A stretch of DNA of 64,000 bases from Linum tenue (taxonomy: Eukaryota; Streptophyta; Magnoliopsida; Malpighiales; Linaceae), in NCBI GenBank assembly GCA_946122785.1, contig CAMGYJ010000002.1:61777703-61841702 (forward strand), in the 5' to 3' direction. The position numbers and the translations under genes were made by a program. Below the pieces are notes generated by a model. That model saw only the letters and a program-made list of their open reading frames with translations, ran no database searches and was not told the origin of the DNA. Of the stretch, positions 10,287 to 20,965 are shown piece by piece (within the stretch, counting starts at the first letter, position 1; the number at the start of each line of letters is the position of its first letter).

Positions 10287-10430
10287 GTATATCTTCCTCA
10301 TTAGTACGTATCAAGCAATGAACAAAGTATTATTTTCTCGTACTACTCAACTCTAGATTCGGTAACCCTTGTTTTTCGTTGTTCCGTTACTAACAAGAAG
10401 AGGATCTTTCGCTCGTAAGTCGAGAAAACA

Positions 10431-10676
10431 ATGAGCAGCAGCAGCAGGGGGCCATCACCTATGGTGCCTTTACTTGTAGTTGGAGCCCTGGGAGTGGTGA
10501 TTCTTGGTCCTATACCCATGACTGCCATCGCCCTCTTGCTCTCATGGTGTCTGCCCATTTTCGGGTCCTCGTCGTCGTCGTCGGAGTATGACGGGGAAGG
10601 GTACACTTTGGGAGCATTGATTCTGATTCTCTTCTTCTTTGTGTTGTATGCTCTCTTGAGAGGTGATGGTAATTAG
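10431..10676 (+). CDS. Small two-helix membrane protein, family unknown (81 aa)
   Basis: A single-exon gene for 81 residues. I do not recognise the family. The N-terminus MSSSSRGPSPMVPLL is hydrophilic then hydrophobic. A first long hydrophobic stretch (about residues 12-44) contains Gly-Pro and ends in SWCLPIFG. A short Ser-rich linker (SSSSSSEYD) follows, then GEGYTLGALILILFFF starts a second membrane segment to the end. No signal-peptide cleavage site is obvious. The start is set by alignment to the paralogue at 15381 and the broken copy at 360, which share the same first codons. The linker is the variable part between paralogues. Flanking matches to the 15381 locus (for example TTTGTTTGTAGAAGCTCTT near 10768 and 15729) show a whole-gene tandem duplication. 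Confidence 0.8.
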   Translation: MSSSSRGPSPMVPLLVVGALGVVILGPIPMTAIALLLSWCLPIFGSSSSSSEYDGEGYTLGALILILFFFVLYALLRGDGN

Positions 10677-10994
10677 CCTTGAGGAACTCCAATATTAATG
10701 GGGTGGTGGTTTTGCATGCTGTTTTTAGCAAGCACTTTGCGTGTTCCCTTGTTTCCCAAGCTTCAAGGTTTGTTTGTAGAAGCTCTTTTCTGGTGATGAG
10801 AGGTTGAACCTGATGGGAGTTACTGTAATGTAAATATGTAAACTTTGTTTAGGTTTTTCTGTTCACTGTATTATGTCGTTTAGAGACTAGATTGGCTTTC
10901 TTAATCTCATCCTATATATAGCCGCAATGCGTCCATTAAACTTCACCTCCTATATATGTTTTTTACGTGGTAGGATCCTACGTTGCGAGTGAGT

Positions 10995-11065
10995 ACAAGC
11001 TAAGTGGCAATTTGGCAAACGAGGCTTTTAATCTAAGGGTCGCAGGTTTAAGTCCCGCTATACCC
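10995..11065 (+). repeat. tRNA-Lys-like fragment, possible SINE head
   Basis: AGGCTTTTAATCTAAGGGTCG followed by GGTTTAAGTCC resembles the anticodon arm (loop CTTTTAA) and T arm/B box of plant tRNA-Lys, with a degraded A-box-like AAGTGGCAATTTGGC upstream. The acceptor stem does not pair, so this is not a working tRNA. Either a decayed tRNA pseudogene or the tRNA-derived head of a SINE would fit. I did not find a clear SINE tail. Confidence 0.5.
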
Positions 11066-13807
11066 AAATCTACCTTAACTAGACTGTTAATAAGTTTAAA
11101 ATAAAACCTTTCGGAGGGGTAAATATGGAAAGGTTCAGTGTTCTTGCTTGGAGAGCTGACTGATGCGTTATTCAGTTTCTCTGACAGTAATGTGTGATCT
11201 CTTAAGTCTTAACATCTGTTCATTTAGTTGATCTTCTAGATTGACTTTTGAGTTGATTAAAGATAAATAGCTATACTTTTTGTTGCTTTTGTTATGATAC
11301 TCCGTTTCAGTATCATCATTTTTTTGATTTGAAATGTTTTTGTGGTTAGTTTCCAGTAAACAAAGACTACTCTGACTAGTGTTAACATAGAAAATAGCTT
11401 CAAATGTGTTATTACAGCAGTCGCTCGGCCCGACCGGTAAAACCGCCACCCGGTCACAAAACCAGCTCGGAACAATCTAAAAGCCGCTTCGGTTTTATGT
11501 AGCAGTTGGCGAGCGGCCGCTCGTGCGGTTTTTGTCATTCAGCCGTTAAATTTAATTAAAAAAAATTGCAGAAAATTGAAAATTGAAATAAACCAAAAAC
11601 GTCGGGCTCTCAAACTGAATCCTTATTTCCATTTCACAATTTCGAAGGAAAGAGATGAGCTCTGATTAAGAAATGTCCACTATTTATACTGATAACTTTT
11701 ATTAGGTAACGGTTCTCTAACGGTTTTTAAATGGTCTATTGCCGGTTGGACCACTAAAGTGCGAGCCGTTCGCATTATCGGGTCATTCTCTGGTTCGGTT
11801 CTGACAATATTGCAGTTCAATCATACCACATTTACACAAAATGTATATTTAAGAGCTGAGATCATTGTCGAATTGAACTATTCAAGCTATAATGCTGATC
11901 TTTAACATATAAAACATGGGTTTTTTTTAGTGAAATAACCTCATGATTGCAGATAAGTTTTTACAGTATGATGTTTTGCGATAGTGGTCACGTGCTTCCA
12001 GATTTAAAAGCAGGGTTCTAATTACTACAATATAAAAATTACGAGTGATAGTCATAATTGGAGCAGATACAAGATGGTTTGATATACTTATCTCTGCAAG
12101 GAATAAATACGTGGTGAGCATATGTTGTCATGGGAATGACAAACCGAACTCTTTGTGTTTGTAGTATAGCATGTTGATATATACGCATGTCTAGACCCGA
12201 TCGATTAGACATCTCCACCAGGAATTTATTGACGGGATTTTTTCTCATCAAAACTACGTGCCAAGTAAGCTCCCTCCTTAATCCATATATTTTTCTTAAT
12301 ATGCACATGCACACCCTTATAGGAAACATGTACAGAATTGTAATTTGGGTGCTTCATTAGTGTTGTTTTCATAAGATTGTATTATCTAAGGTGGTTGTTC
12401 TAGAATTGTGAATCGTGGTTGTATCTCCTCTAAGAAATTGGTCAAGTTAAGCTTTAAAAGAGGCTAACTTGAACTTTCTCTTTAATTTAGATGGTAAGAG
12501 AGCAATGACCCACGTCAAATTGATAGGGGGTTGACAATGCCTGAAAAACGGTTTAGCATTCTTCAGAGCATCACAAGATCCTGATAGTATCACAATCAAA
12601 ACAATTTTTGTTTTCATGCATGATGTTGATACAAGTTGTTTACCTAGAGGAGAGCCCCAACAAGTTAGCTCTTGGAGTTGCGATGCGAAAATAGGTAAGG
12701 CAGGAATGGTTTATACAAAAGGTCATACTATGATCATATAGAATGTGTTGGTAGAGATAGTCATCAATCTTATTTTATTGACGAAGCCATCGAGAAAAAG
12801 GGAGGAATTGCCATTGGTACTCTAAATTTTACAAGGCTATTATATTGATTATTTCGTTCATTTCACGTAAATTTGTATTATGACCGAAGTGATATTACCT
12901 CAAGCCATAAATTGCAGCAAGGAATGGTCGTTTGAATTAATGTGCATTGATGCAAAATGCCATGTAGTTGCCACTAAGGAGTAAAAGTGGACCAATCAGT
13001 GTGTTTGCTATCGAGAAGGATAAGAATCGTGATAATGGGCAGGGTTCATGACGATTGACTTATACATATTAAAGAGATAGAAAGTATATAGTTGTAAGTC
13101 ATTTGTGTGTTTAGTGTAACAAAGTGGTTAGGAGTAATTTGGTAGGATTTCACAGAGGTAGGGATATTGACAAAAGTTATTATGTGTTGGTACTTCCAGT
13201 CATATATAGCTTACCTATTTCTTTTATTTGTATATGAGATATCTACTGCAGGCATGCTTTTTATTTTATTTTTTTGTCATTTTAATTAACAAAACTATTT
13301 ATCAGAAAAAACTGGCCAACACAGTCCATCGACTAGATTTGGACATTGTTGTTTTTTGTTTTCTCAACCAGGGATTCATCGCTTTTGGTGTCACTGTGGT
13401 TTTTGGTCTAAGGGCAATCTAGATTGGGGTTTTCTTATGAAATCTCTTGGTGGCTTCCATTTTTACCATCGATAATTGAAGGTAAGTAAGCATTCATTTG
13501 GTTTTTTCATGTTCACTCTAGGGGCATCATGGTGCTTGGCAATAGTGTCTATATTTAAGGCTAATGACTTGGTTTGGATTGTCCATTATAATGTTATATT
13601 TTACTGTTTCTTTTGTAATGCAATGGGATAATGACTTTCCATTATATTATTATGATATTGTGGACCTACCTCCGATCATCGCCGCATACATGTAAACGGG
13701 TAATATCAGTTAGAATCAAAGAGTCAATTTCCGAGACAACGTAGAGGCCGGGTAATAAGCTACTTATATATCATATCCATTCCATCTCCGTCCCATTTAA
13801 TCACTTG
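11066..13807. other. Intergenic DNA, probably decayed repeats
   Basis: No gene I can support. 11400-11540 is GC-rich relative to its surroundings (many CCGGT/ACCGCC words) and may be part of an unidentified transposon. Open frames here show no domain and no plausible intron chain. Confidence 0.5.
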
Positions 13808-13816
13808 CCCTCTCCC

Positions 13817-14953
13817 GGGACGGGATACGGTGACAACCCCTAAGGGGGTTGTCAGATTGACAACCAAGGGTATTTTGGGTATGAAAAAAGGAATATATTA
13901 ATTATATTGGGAATTAAAAACCCATATTAAATACAATTTTTTTGAAATTTAAAACCTATGCATTAATATCTCTATCTATCTCTCTCTTCCTTTCTCCAGC
14001 GGCCACTCCACATCGACGGACATACTTTTTCTCCGGTGAATTCTTTCCGGCAGACTCCCTCCGGCAACCTGAAAAAATGTACCAGTGCGTTAAAAAGTGT
14101 ACCAATCCATTAGTCTACTGGTAATTAATATACCAGTGCTAGTGGTACGCTACCAGTACGTTAAAAATGTACCAGTGCTAGTGGTACGCTACCAGTACAA
14201 CGTTACCACTACCATATTGTATCGTACCACTAGCACTGGTAGTGTACCACTAGCATTGGTAGCGGTACCAGTAGAGAATAACGCAAAAAAACAGATGGTA
14301 GTGGTACCATATGATAGTGGTACGCTACCACTACCAGCTACATGATGGTAGTGGTAGGTACCACTATCACTGGTACGCTACCAGTAGAAAAATGGTACCA
14401 CTAAAAAACCAGATCTAGAAAAGGGGAATCGGTGACGGGAGAGAGAGGTAGGGGAAGAGGGTGACCTCGCGACGGTGGCAGTGGTGGTTGGAGACGAAGG
14501 ACGGCGAGAGGGCTTCGACAGGGAGAGGATGATTGCGCCGCGGTGGTCGGAGGGGACGTTGCGACGGCATGGGGTGGAGGGGAACCGAGGATTGCGAAGA
14601 CGACGGCGGTAGAGGGCTGCTGCCGGAGACAGGGGTGGCGGCGCCGGCGGTAGAGGGCTGCTGCCGGAGGAGGACGCGACAGGGGTGGAGGGTTCCGGCG
14701 GTGGAGGATGGCTGCGTGAGAGAGGGAGGAGGGGGAGAGGGGGTGGGAGGAGTTGGGGTTTTGTTTTTAATTTATATGGGAGGGTAAATGATTGTGTGTG
14801 GTAAATATTTTCCATTCCAAAAATACCCTTCGTTTAATGTTAACCATCAATTTAAAAAAAAGAAGAAAAAGACAGGAGAGAAGGTGTATCCAACGGTGAA
14901 GAGGTGGGTTGTCAAACTAACAACCCCTAAGAGGGTTGTCACCGTATCCCATC
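13817..14953. mobile_element. MULE-like element with GC-rich core
   Basis: Inverted ends of about 45 bp (GGGATACGGTGACAACCCC and its complement, then a second GTTGTC-containing block) are flanked by CCCTCTCCC at 13808-13816 and 14954-14962, a 9-bp duplication typical of Mutator-like elements. The interior has a palindromic TACCACTA-type repeat block and a GC-rich core (about 14440-14740) containing a tandem duplication of GGTAGAGGGCTGCTGCCGGA. The core could be captured host DNA, but I cannot name a source gene. A diverged relative lies at 61430-61985. Confidence 0.8.
14078..14400. repeat. Palindromic TACCAGTG/CACTGGTA repeat block
   Basis: More than a dozen variants of GTACCAGTGCTAGTGGTAC and its inverted forms follow each other, so the strand can fold into many short hairpins. 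A diverged version of the same block lies at about 61530-61680 inside the related element. Confidence 0.75.
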
Positions 14954-14962
14954 CCCTCTCCC

Positions 14963-15308
14963 TTATAAGAGGCCTACATTATTGTACATCTGTTATTTAA
15001 CAATGCTGATCAAATCCTGTCTTTCCATCTTTGTCCTAATGAGGGTGAATTAGTAAGATGAAGGGAATAGGATTGTCAACCCCTATAATTTTCCTTGTTT
15101 CTTCCCATAGTCAATTATTTTCTTTATCGCCAATTGGCAATAACAAATGTGTTTAACTTTTTTTGTAGAGGTTTCTCCTGGTGGTGACATGAAACTTCAT
15201 TGCATGGATTAGTTTGTTTGCTGTACGTTTCATTATTGCGTGGAGATGATAACCAAGATCCCATGTTTTGTAATTTTGTTAGGGTTATTCCAGAGTCCCA
15301 AACTGGAG
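14963..15308 (+). other. 5' flank of the small-protein gene at 15381
   Basis: No gene. Contains blocks shared with 1-300 upstream of copy 1, showing that upstream DNA was duplicated together with the gene. Confidence 0.5.
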
Positions 15309-15315
15309 TATAAAT
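15309..15315 (+). promoter_or_regulatory. TATA box of the small-protein gene at 15381
   Basis: GAGTATAAATGTC lies 66 bp before the ATG. The other copies have TATAAATAT (10278) and a degenerate TATTAAAT (near 238) in the corresponding region. Confidence 0.5.
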
Positions 15316-15380
15316 GTCACTCCTGTTCAGTTAGTGGGCAGCCATGCATCCAAACAATACAATACATTAATACAGTACAA

Positions 15381-15644
15381 ATGAGCAGCAGCAGCGGGCC
15401 ATCGCCAATGGTGCCTTTACTTGTCGTGGGAGCCATGGGGATGGCGATTCTAGGTCCTGTACCCATGATAGCTATCGGCGTGTTGCTTTCATGGTGTCTG
15501 CCAATTTTCGGAGTCTACCACGGTGGAAGCTGGCCGAGCCAAGGGTCGTTGTCGTCGGCGAATGAAGGGGAAGGATACACTTTGGGAGCATTGATTCTGA
15601 TTCTCTTCTTCTTTGTGTTGTACGCTCTCTTGAGCTGCTGGTAA
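15381..15644 (+). CDS. Small two-helix membrane protein, family unknown (87 aa)
   Basis: A single-exon paralogue of the gene at 10431. It begins MSSSSGPSPMVPLLVVG, runs through a long hydrophobic segment (about residues 10-45, ending LLSWCLPIFG), a linker of about 18 residues with Gly/Trp/Ser, then GEGYTLGALILILFFF and a second membrane helix ending LLSCW. The frame is open upstream to about 15240, but the family alignment supports the ATG at 15381. The conserved ends with a variable linker suggest a small membrane adaptor or channel-like peptide, but that is only a shape-based guess. It ends about 420 bp before the convergent stop of SIG2. Confidence 0.8.
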   Translation: MSSSSGPSPMVPLLVVGAMGMAILGPVPMIAIGVLLSWCLPIFGVYHGGSWPSQGSLSSANEGEGYTLGALILILFFFVLYALLSCW

Positions 15645-16067
15645 AAGCCTGAACAAACTCCAATGAGTGTGGTTTTGTTGTTTTTGCCCTTTCCATATGC
15701 GTTTCTTGTTTCCCAAGTTTCAATGTTTGTTTGTAGAAGCTCTTTGTTAGTTATTGTGGCAAGCAAACTTTGCTCTATGTTTGCCACTTCAGACTGGCCG
15801 GCCTTCTTAATCTCATCCTAACCGCAATGCTTTCATTTCACTTCCTGTTCTGTAATTGGTGGCAAAAGAGTTGGGTTGTTTCCTCTCGCAGGTACTAAAA
15901 TGGTGCTTTTGTCCTTCTGCATCCATTTCTTCGTGTGTGGTTGTTCTATCAGCATGTCCAAATGAAGGAAAAATAAATTTTGGTTGTATATAAGAACTAT
16001 GGCAAAAAAAAAAAAAAAATTATCAAAGTATCTACAGAAATGGAACATGAAACTACTACTGCTACAA
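15645..16067. other. Convergent 3' region between the small-protein gene and SIG2
   Basis: Presumed 3' UTRs of the two convergent genes. Contains a poly(A) run of about 15 near 16004. Confidence 0.5.
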
Positions 16068-19000
16068 TCATGAAACCACATACTGCTCCAACTGTTTGGT
16101 CCTTTTCTTATTCTTTAGCTTCAGGAAGGCACTCGACTCGATTTGCCGTATTCTCTCCCTGCTCACTCCAATCAACTCCCCTATCTCTTGCAATGTTTTC
16201 ATCCTTCCATCGTCCAGTCCAAACCGCCACCTGATCACTTGGCTTTCTCTCGGGTTTAAGGTATCTAGCACCTTATCTAGATCCTGCTTCATGAATTGCT
16301 TCATTAGCAGATCCTCCGATGTTTCGGCATCTGGGTCAGCAATCACTTCCTGCAGCAATCAGAGCATGAAAGAACCAAACCATTCAGGCTTCTATAGAAG
16401 GGCCGAAGTTTGGGAGACTTAAAATGAGTTTAAGATTATATAACCGGAGTGAGAGTGAGTTACCGAAGGTTTGAGGTCCATGTTGACACCCATCTTCTGG
16501 TCGAGAGATCTTGGAGCTTTTGGTGTCAGCAGAACAGCTTCAAGCCTTTTCATGGAAAGCCCAGCTGCCTCTGCAACTTCTTCATTGTTCGGCTGCCTTC
16601 CGTTTTCACTGTACAATACCCTCCTTGCCTCCTTCACTTTGTAGGACGCCTCAACCATGTGAAACTGGTCAATGTTTATTTCGTAACAAGAGAGGTCTGA
16701 AATTAGTTGGCAGAAGGCATAAACAGACTACTGAGATTGCAAAAGGTAGGTGAAGCCTACAGGTAAGCGAATTGTCCTCGATTGATCGGAGAGAGACTTG
16801 CGAACTGCCTGTTTAATCCACCAATGAGCATAAGTTGAGAATTTGAAGCCCTTTGAAGCATCAAATTTCTCTGCACCCCTTACAAGGCCTCTGCAACCTT
16901 CCTGTTAGGACAAGAATCAAACCTCAGCTGGTAGAATTAATTTAACTGAAGCTATCAGTCATGAAAGTACTTGCTCCTTTTTTCTTTCTTAAGTGATGTC
17001 ACGCTTCAGTGGCAAAAATGTGCATACCTGAACAAGATCTTGTAGATTCATTCCAGACCCTTGATAATTTTTGGCGATGGAAATGACGAGCCTTATGTTT
17101 GATTTTATCATCTTATCCTTGCAAATAGTCCCATGGTTTAAGCGCCTCCTCAAGGTCTTCTGATCTACCCCTGCCGCAGCAGCCCATTGTACAAATGTTG
17201 GCTCGCCTCCATATCTCTCCACAAGCTCCTTGTGAAGCCGTTCGATTTTAAGTAGGTCCTATTCATTACCAAACACACGTGATAATTTTATAACCCTACA
17301 GAGTAATGTAAGTAAGAAGTTCACAGGTTTCGTGAAAGATGGTAGGCTTTAGATCCGTAAGGACACATATCAAGATGCCCTGAGCCAAATACGATTATCC
17401 CTTATGTTCCAGAAAAGATGAAAATAGAGGAGGGTGATTATTGCAGGTGAAACTAGAATTCCAAGAGAACTTACCATGCTCTAGAAATTCATAACAGTAA
17501 GAGGATGACATCATGCGAAAATGTACTATTTAGTGATCATCCAAAATTGGATGAAAATCACTTTCTTTTGAATGTATTAGATGGGAAAGTTTAAACAGTA
17601 ATTTTCTTTTCTTTTTAGGAACCTCATTTTCACCCTCTCCCTTTTTTCCTTCCAGAGCACTATTTTCACCTTATCCCTTCCACACCTTCTAAAACATAGG
17701 GCAGAAGAGAAAATAAACATCTAAAATATAACCAATGCACCAACAGTCTACCTGCACCTTGCCGTCTCCCATGCCCTAATTAGACAACTAACAACAGCAT
17801 TTTTCCTTTCAGTAATAGAAAATGGAGAGAATCTGCAGTCTAACCTGTATCCCTTCTGAAAATTCCAACTCTTCAGCAGAAGTAAGAAGCCTCGAAGTGC
17901 TAGTGGTAGATCTCAAATAACGCAAAGGGTCAGAATGGTCTACTTCTTGTATAGAACCACGCTTTCTTCTATTCGTTGGAATAGATTTTGTAGAAACATT
18001 TGCTGCAGAAGAAACCTTCTCAGCTGCTCTAGCTCGTCTCCCTTTCCTTTCGTTTTGCTTTGTTGATCTCACAGCTATATCTTCCGAAAGCTCTTCCTCT
18101 AGAACGGAAAGTTCTGCAAGTGTTGGCTCCAAACACTCGGATTCCTCCTTGATAGAAGTGTCCTCAGTGGATTGGCTGGCTTCTCCATTCGCATCAACTC
18201 CTAATATGTCGGCTCGTTCTGCTTCAGTGAGTTGGGACCGAATTGATGAGAAAGTGTAAGTGTTTGCTGTCTTGGATTCTGCTTTCATGGAGTACTGGCT
18301 GTTAATCAAGGCCGCAGCATCCTTGGCAACCTTGACAGCTGCTCTGGCAAGAGCAACTGCTTCAGCAGCTGCTGCTGAAATGACTGCTTCATCGCTAGTA
18401 ATAAGTGTTTCTGTAGCTACAGTTGCTTGGAAGGTTTCCTATGCAAGCATCCAACATTAACCAGTTCAGTAATGCAGCTGATTGTAGTGGAAAAACCAAA
18501 TCCCAGAGAAACTTACATGAAAATAAAATGATGATGAGATTTTTTTTCTTAGCAACGTACACGTACTATGAAAAGATACTACACCAGTCCAACCCACATA
18601 CACAAATTAAAATTTGAAAATCATAAAACTAGCAAATCTGGTACATGCCGGTGCATAATTCTTCAGATGCTCATTTCTCTCATTCATAAGTTCTAGAATA
18701 AAGCTCGATATTGCAAATATTATGCAACAGTTCTCTTGCGATACTGCTTGTTCTTATACTCACTTTTGTTAAGCCACCACAATTCAACCTCAAAGAACAG
18801 CCAAAGGTTTAAAAAACTTGGTGATTCAAAACTTGTATAGAGAGTTACTGTTCCATTCTAATCACTATATGCAACTTGCTACAGATGACCTCCTACCGGT
18901 AAGAAAAGTTCCACCATTCTCTGATGGGAAACTAGACAAATATGAGGGTGAGAAAGCCACTGAAGAATCTGTATGAATCAAAAGAACGAAAGCTCACCTC

Positions 19001-19628
19001 TTTAGGTGGACCGACTGCCCCCGTATATGTCCATGTTTTGTTAGCTGCAACCGAATTCAAATGAGGTTCTAACGAAGACAGTCTCAATTTCTCCAATTCA
19101 AGCACAGCAGCAGATGGGGAAGTAGTTGTTGATAAAGCGCATTGTGCTCGGAAAAACAAATCCTTTGCTGGATAACCATCAAAAGGGAAACCATCAAAAC
19201 TCTAAAGAGGGTCTACAACCCAAACCAAACCAAACCATCACAATTCGATAATTCAATAAGAAAAACCCCAGCAGGAAAAGAATCATGAGAAATGTCACTA
19301 CTACTGAAACAAGCACAGAACTGGATTGCCTTCCCAGAAAGAAAATGAAAACCCAATCACAAACCCATTGAAACAAGAACCTTATCCACATTGCTTTACC
19401 AGATCAATCAAACCCGTTTCCAGTATTGTGAAAACAAGAGCCGGTAGAAGTGTGGTTGAATTCCAAACAATCGGAAATGCGGAAAGAGAACAGAGGCATG
19501 TAAAGGAGATGAAATTTAGAAATACCATGATGGTGGTGGTGGTGATGGAGGAGAGGTCTGGAGTGGAAGGAGAAGGTGCTGTTATCTAATCCTGGTGGGC
19601 ACTTGAACGGCGGCAAGAGACAAGACAT
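16068..19628 (-). CDS. SIG2: Plastid RNA polymerase sigma factor SIG2
   Basis: Seven coding exons with GT/AG borders: 19628-19526, 19167-18998, 18438-17845, 17258-17028, 16901-16761, 16664-16464 and 16349-16068. They join to 573 residues, close to the 572 I recall for Arabidopsis SIG2. The protein starts [12 protein letters not shown] as in SIG2, with a Ser/His-rich plastid transit region. Sigma region 1.2 starts near DPLRYLR (about residue 255). Region 2 is about residues 336-413 ([32 protein letters not shown]), region 3 about 414-480, and region 4 includes the helix-turn-helix [20 protein letters not shown] near residues 532-551. SIG2 directs the plastid-encoded polymerase in chloroplasts, notably at some tRNA genes (family knowledge). 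A run of His codons closes exon 1. No defect seen. Confidence 0.96.
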
Positions 19629-20965
19629 AGTAAAAACCCAAAATTGGTCCTGGCTTCTTCCCTTTCATTCATCAATTAAAAGTTGAAGTCTTTCAGCAGC
19701 CTTCCGCTGTTAATCACTGCGCTAAACATCGGCGAAGCAAAATAGGAGACGACGAGAAAGGCAACAGAGAATGTGGTGTATCGGAAGCTTGGGGGAGTGG
19801 GAAAGCAGAGTACAAAGAAGTGAAGACGAGAGAGGACGGAGAGGTTTCAGTGTGTGTATTTTGGTGAAGAAGATGATAAAACACTGGATAAGGGTCCCTT
19901 TTTCTTTTCCAGGAGCAGCGGGCCTGCTATGCTGCTGAGGCGCTCTCTCTCGTTTACCTCCTGCGGACCAGAGCCGCCCGCCACTGCACAACGAGCCGGC
20001 CCAACAAACTGAACTGAAATTAGAGCTGGATTTTAAAGCTGGCAAAATACATTATACTAAATATGCACTAATTTGATAAACTTAGCCATTTTTGTAAAAA
20101 TAATTAACAACGTAGACATTATGTTGATGTGGATACCACCTTAGACCTCCTCATCTTTCGAATCAGCTTTAACTCGCCACATTATGCTATATGCCAGCCA
20201 CGGAACCACGTCATATTTCAATTTTAAATAAATAAAAATTCATAAATTAGGGTTCAAATCCAAATTTATGAGACTTCCTTGTCCGATCAATGATTTGCAG
20301 AGATCTCTATGTTATTAATCGTTTCTTCTGCTTTACGAGTTTAAAGAGTGCGAAGCATCTTGAGTTCTTAACCTAGTTTCCTTGCCTCCTCTTTCCCATT
20401 TCAGTTCCTTTGTTCATCGATTCGTTAGAGTTCCTCGAAAATTGATTTCACTTGCTATGTTTTTCTTATATCCCTCCATGCTTCCTCTTCAGTGAGAATC
20501 ATCACATCTCTTGACCATTAACTTCTCAATCCAGATTTGTGAAGCTCGATTTGCCCCAGAAACCCTTCAATTTTGTTATATTGCTCACAACAATTTTTGT
20601 GAGTAGTTGCTCACACAGGTGGATGAGAGGCCATGTCAGCTGAGCTGTGAATGGAGGGTTGAGATTGAATGGAGAGGGAAGGGCTAACATAAGTGAGAAT
20701 CTTGTGGTCTTAAGCCGAGAGCCAAGCTATCGAAGGAAAAAAGGGCCTAGGTCGCTTGTTCTGGAAAGATTTCGTCAATTTTTAGCTGGGAGAGAAGTTG
20801 TGGGCATTTAATGCCACCCACCTACTTTCTCTCTCAAGCCTTCTCTCTCGTTTCCCCCTCTCTCTCTCTCTCTTCCAAGCAAAAGCTCCCATTATCTTCT
20901 CATCTTCGATCGTCGCCTTCCAGGGTGATGATTGACTACGATAGCAATCTTCTCTGTTTGTCATC
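19629..20965. other. SIG2 upstream region and intergenic DNA
   Basis: The first few hundred bases should hold the SIG2 promoter and 5' UTR. The rest has no supported gene. A CT-rich tract lies near 20850-20875. Confidence 0.5.

Noticed and set aside
10995..11065. Functional tRNA-Lys gene
   Set aside because: The acceptor stem does not pair and the D arm is degraded.
14378..14815. Pro/Ser-rich frame of 145 residues, minus strand
   Set aside because: Low-complexity translation of the GC-rich MULE core, no domain; the opposite strand is just as open.
15240..15380. N-terminal extension of the small-protein gene
   Set aside because: Not shared by the other two copies, and it would include the TATA box.
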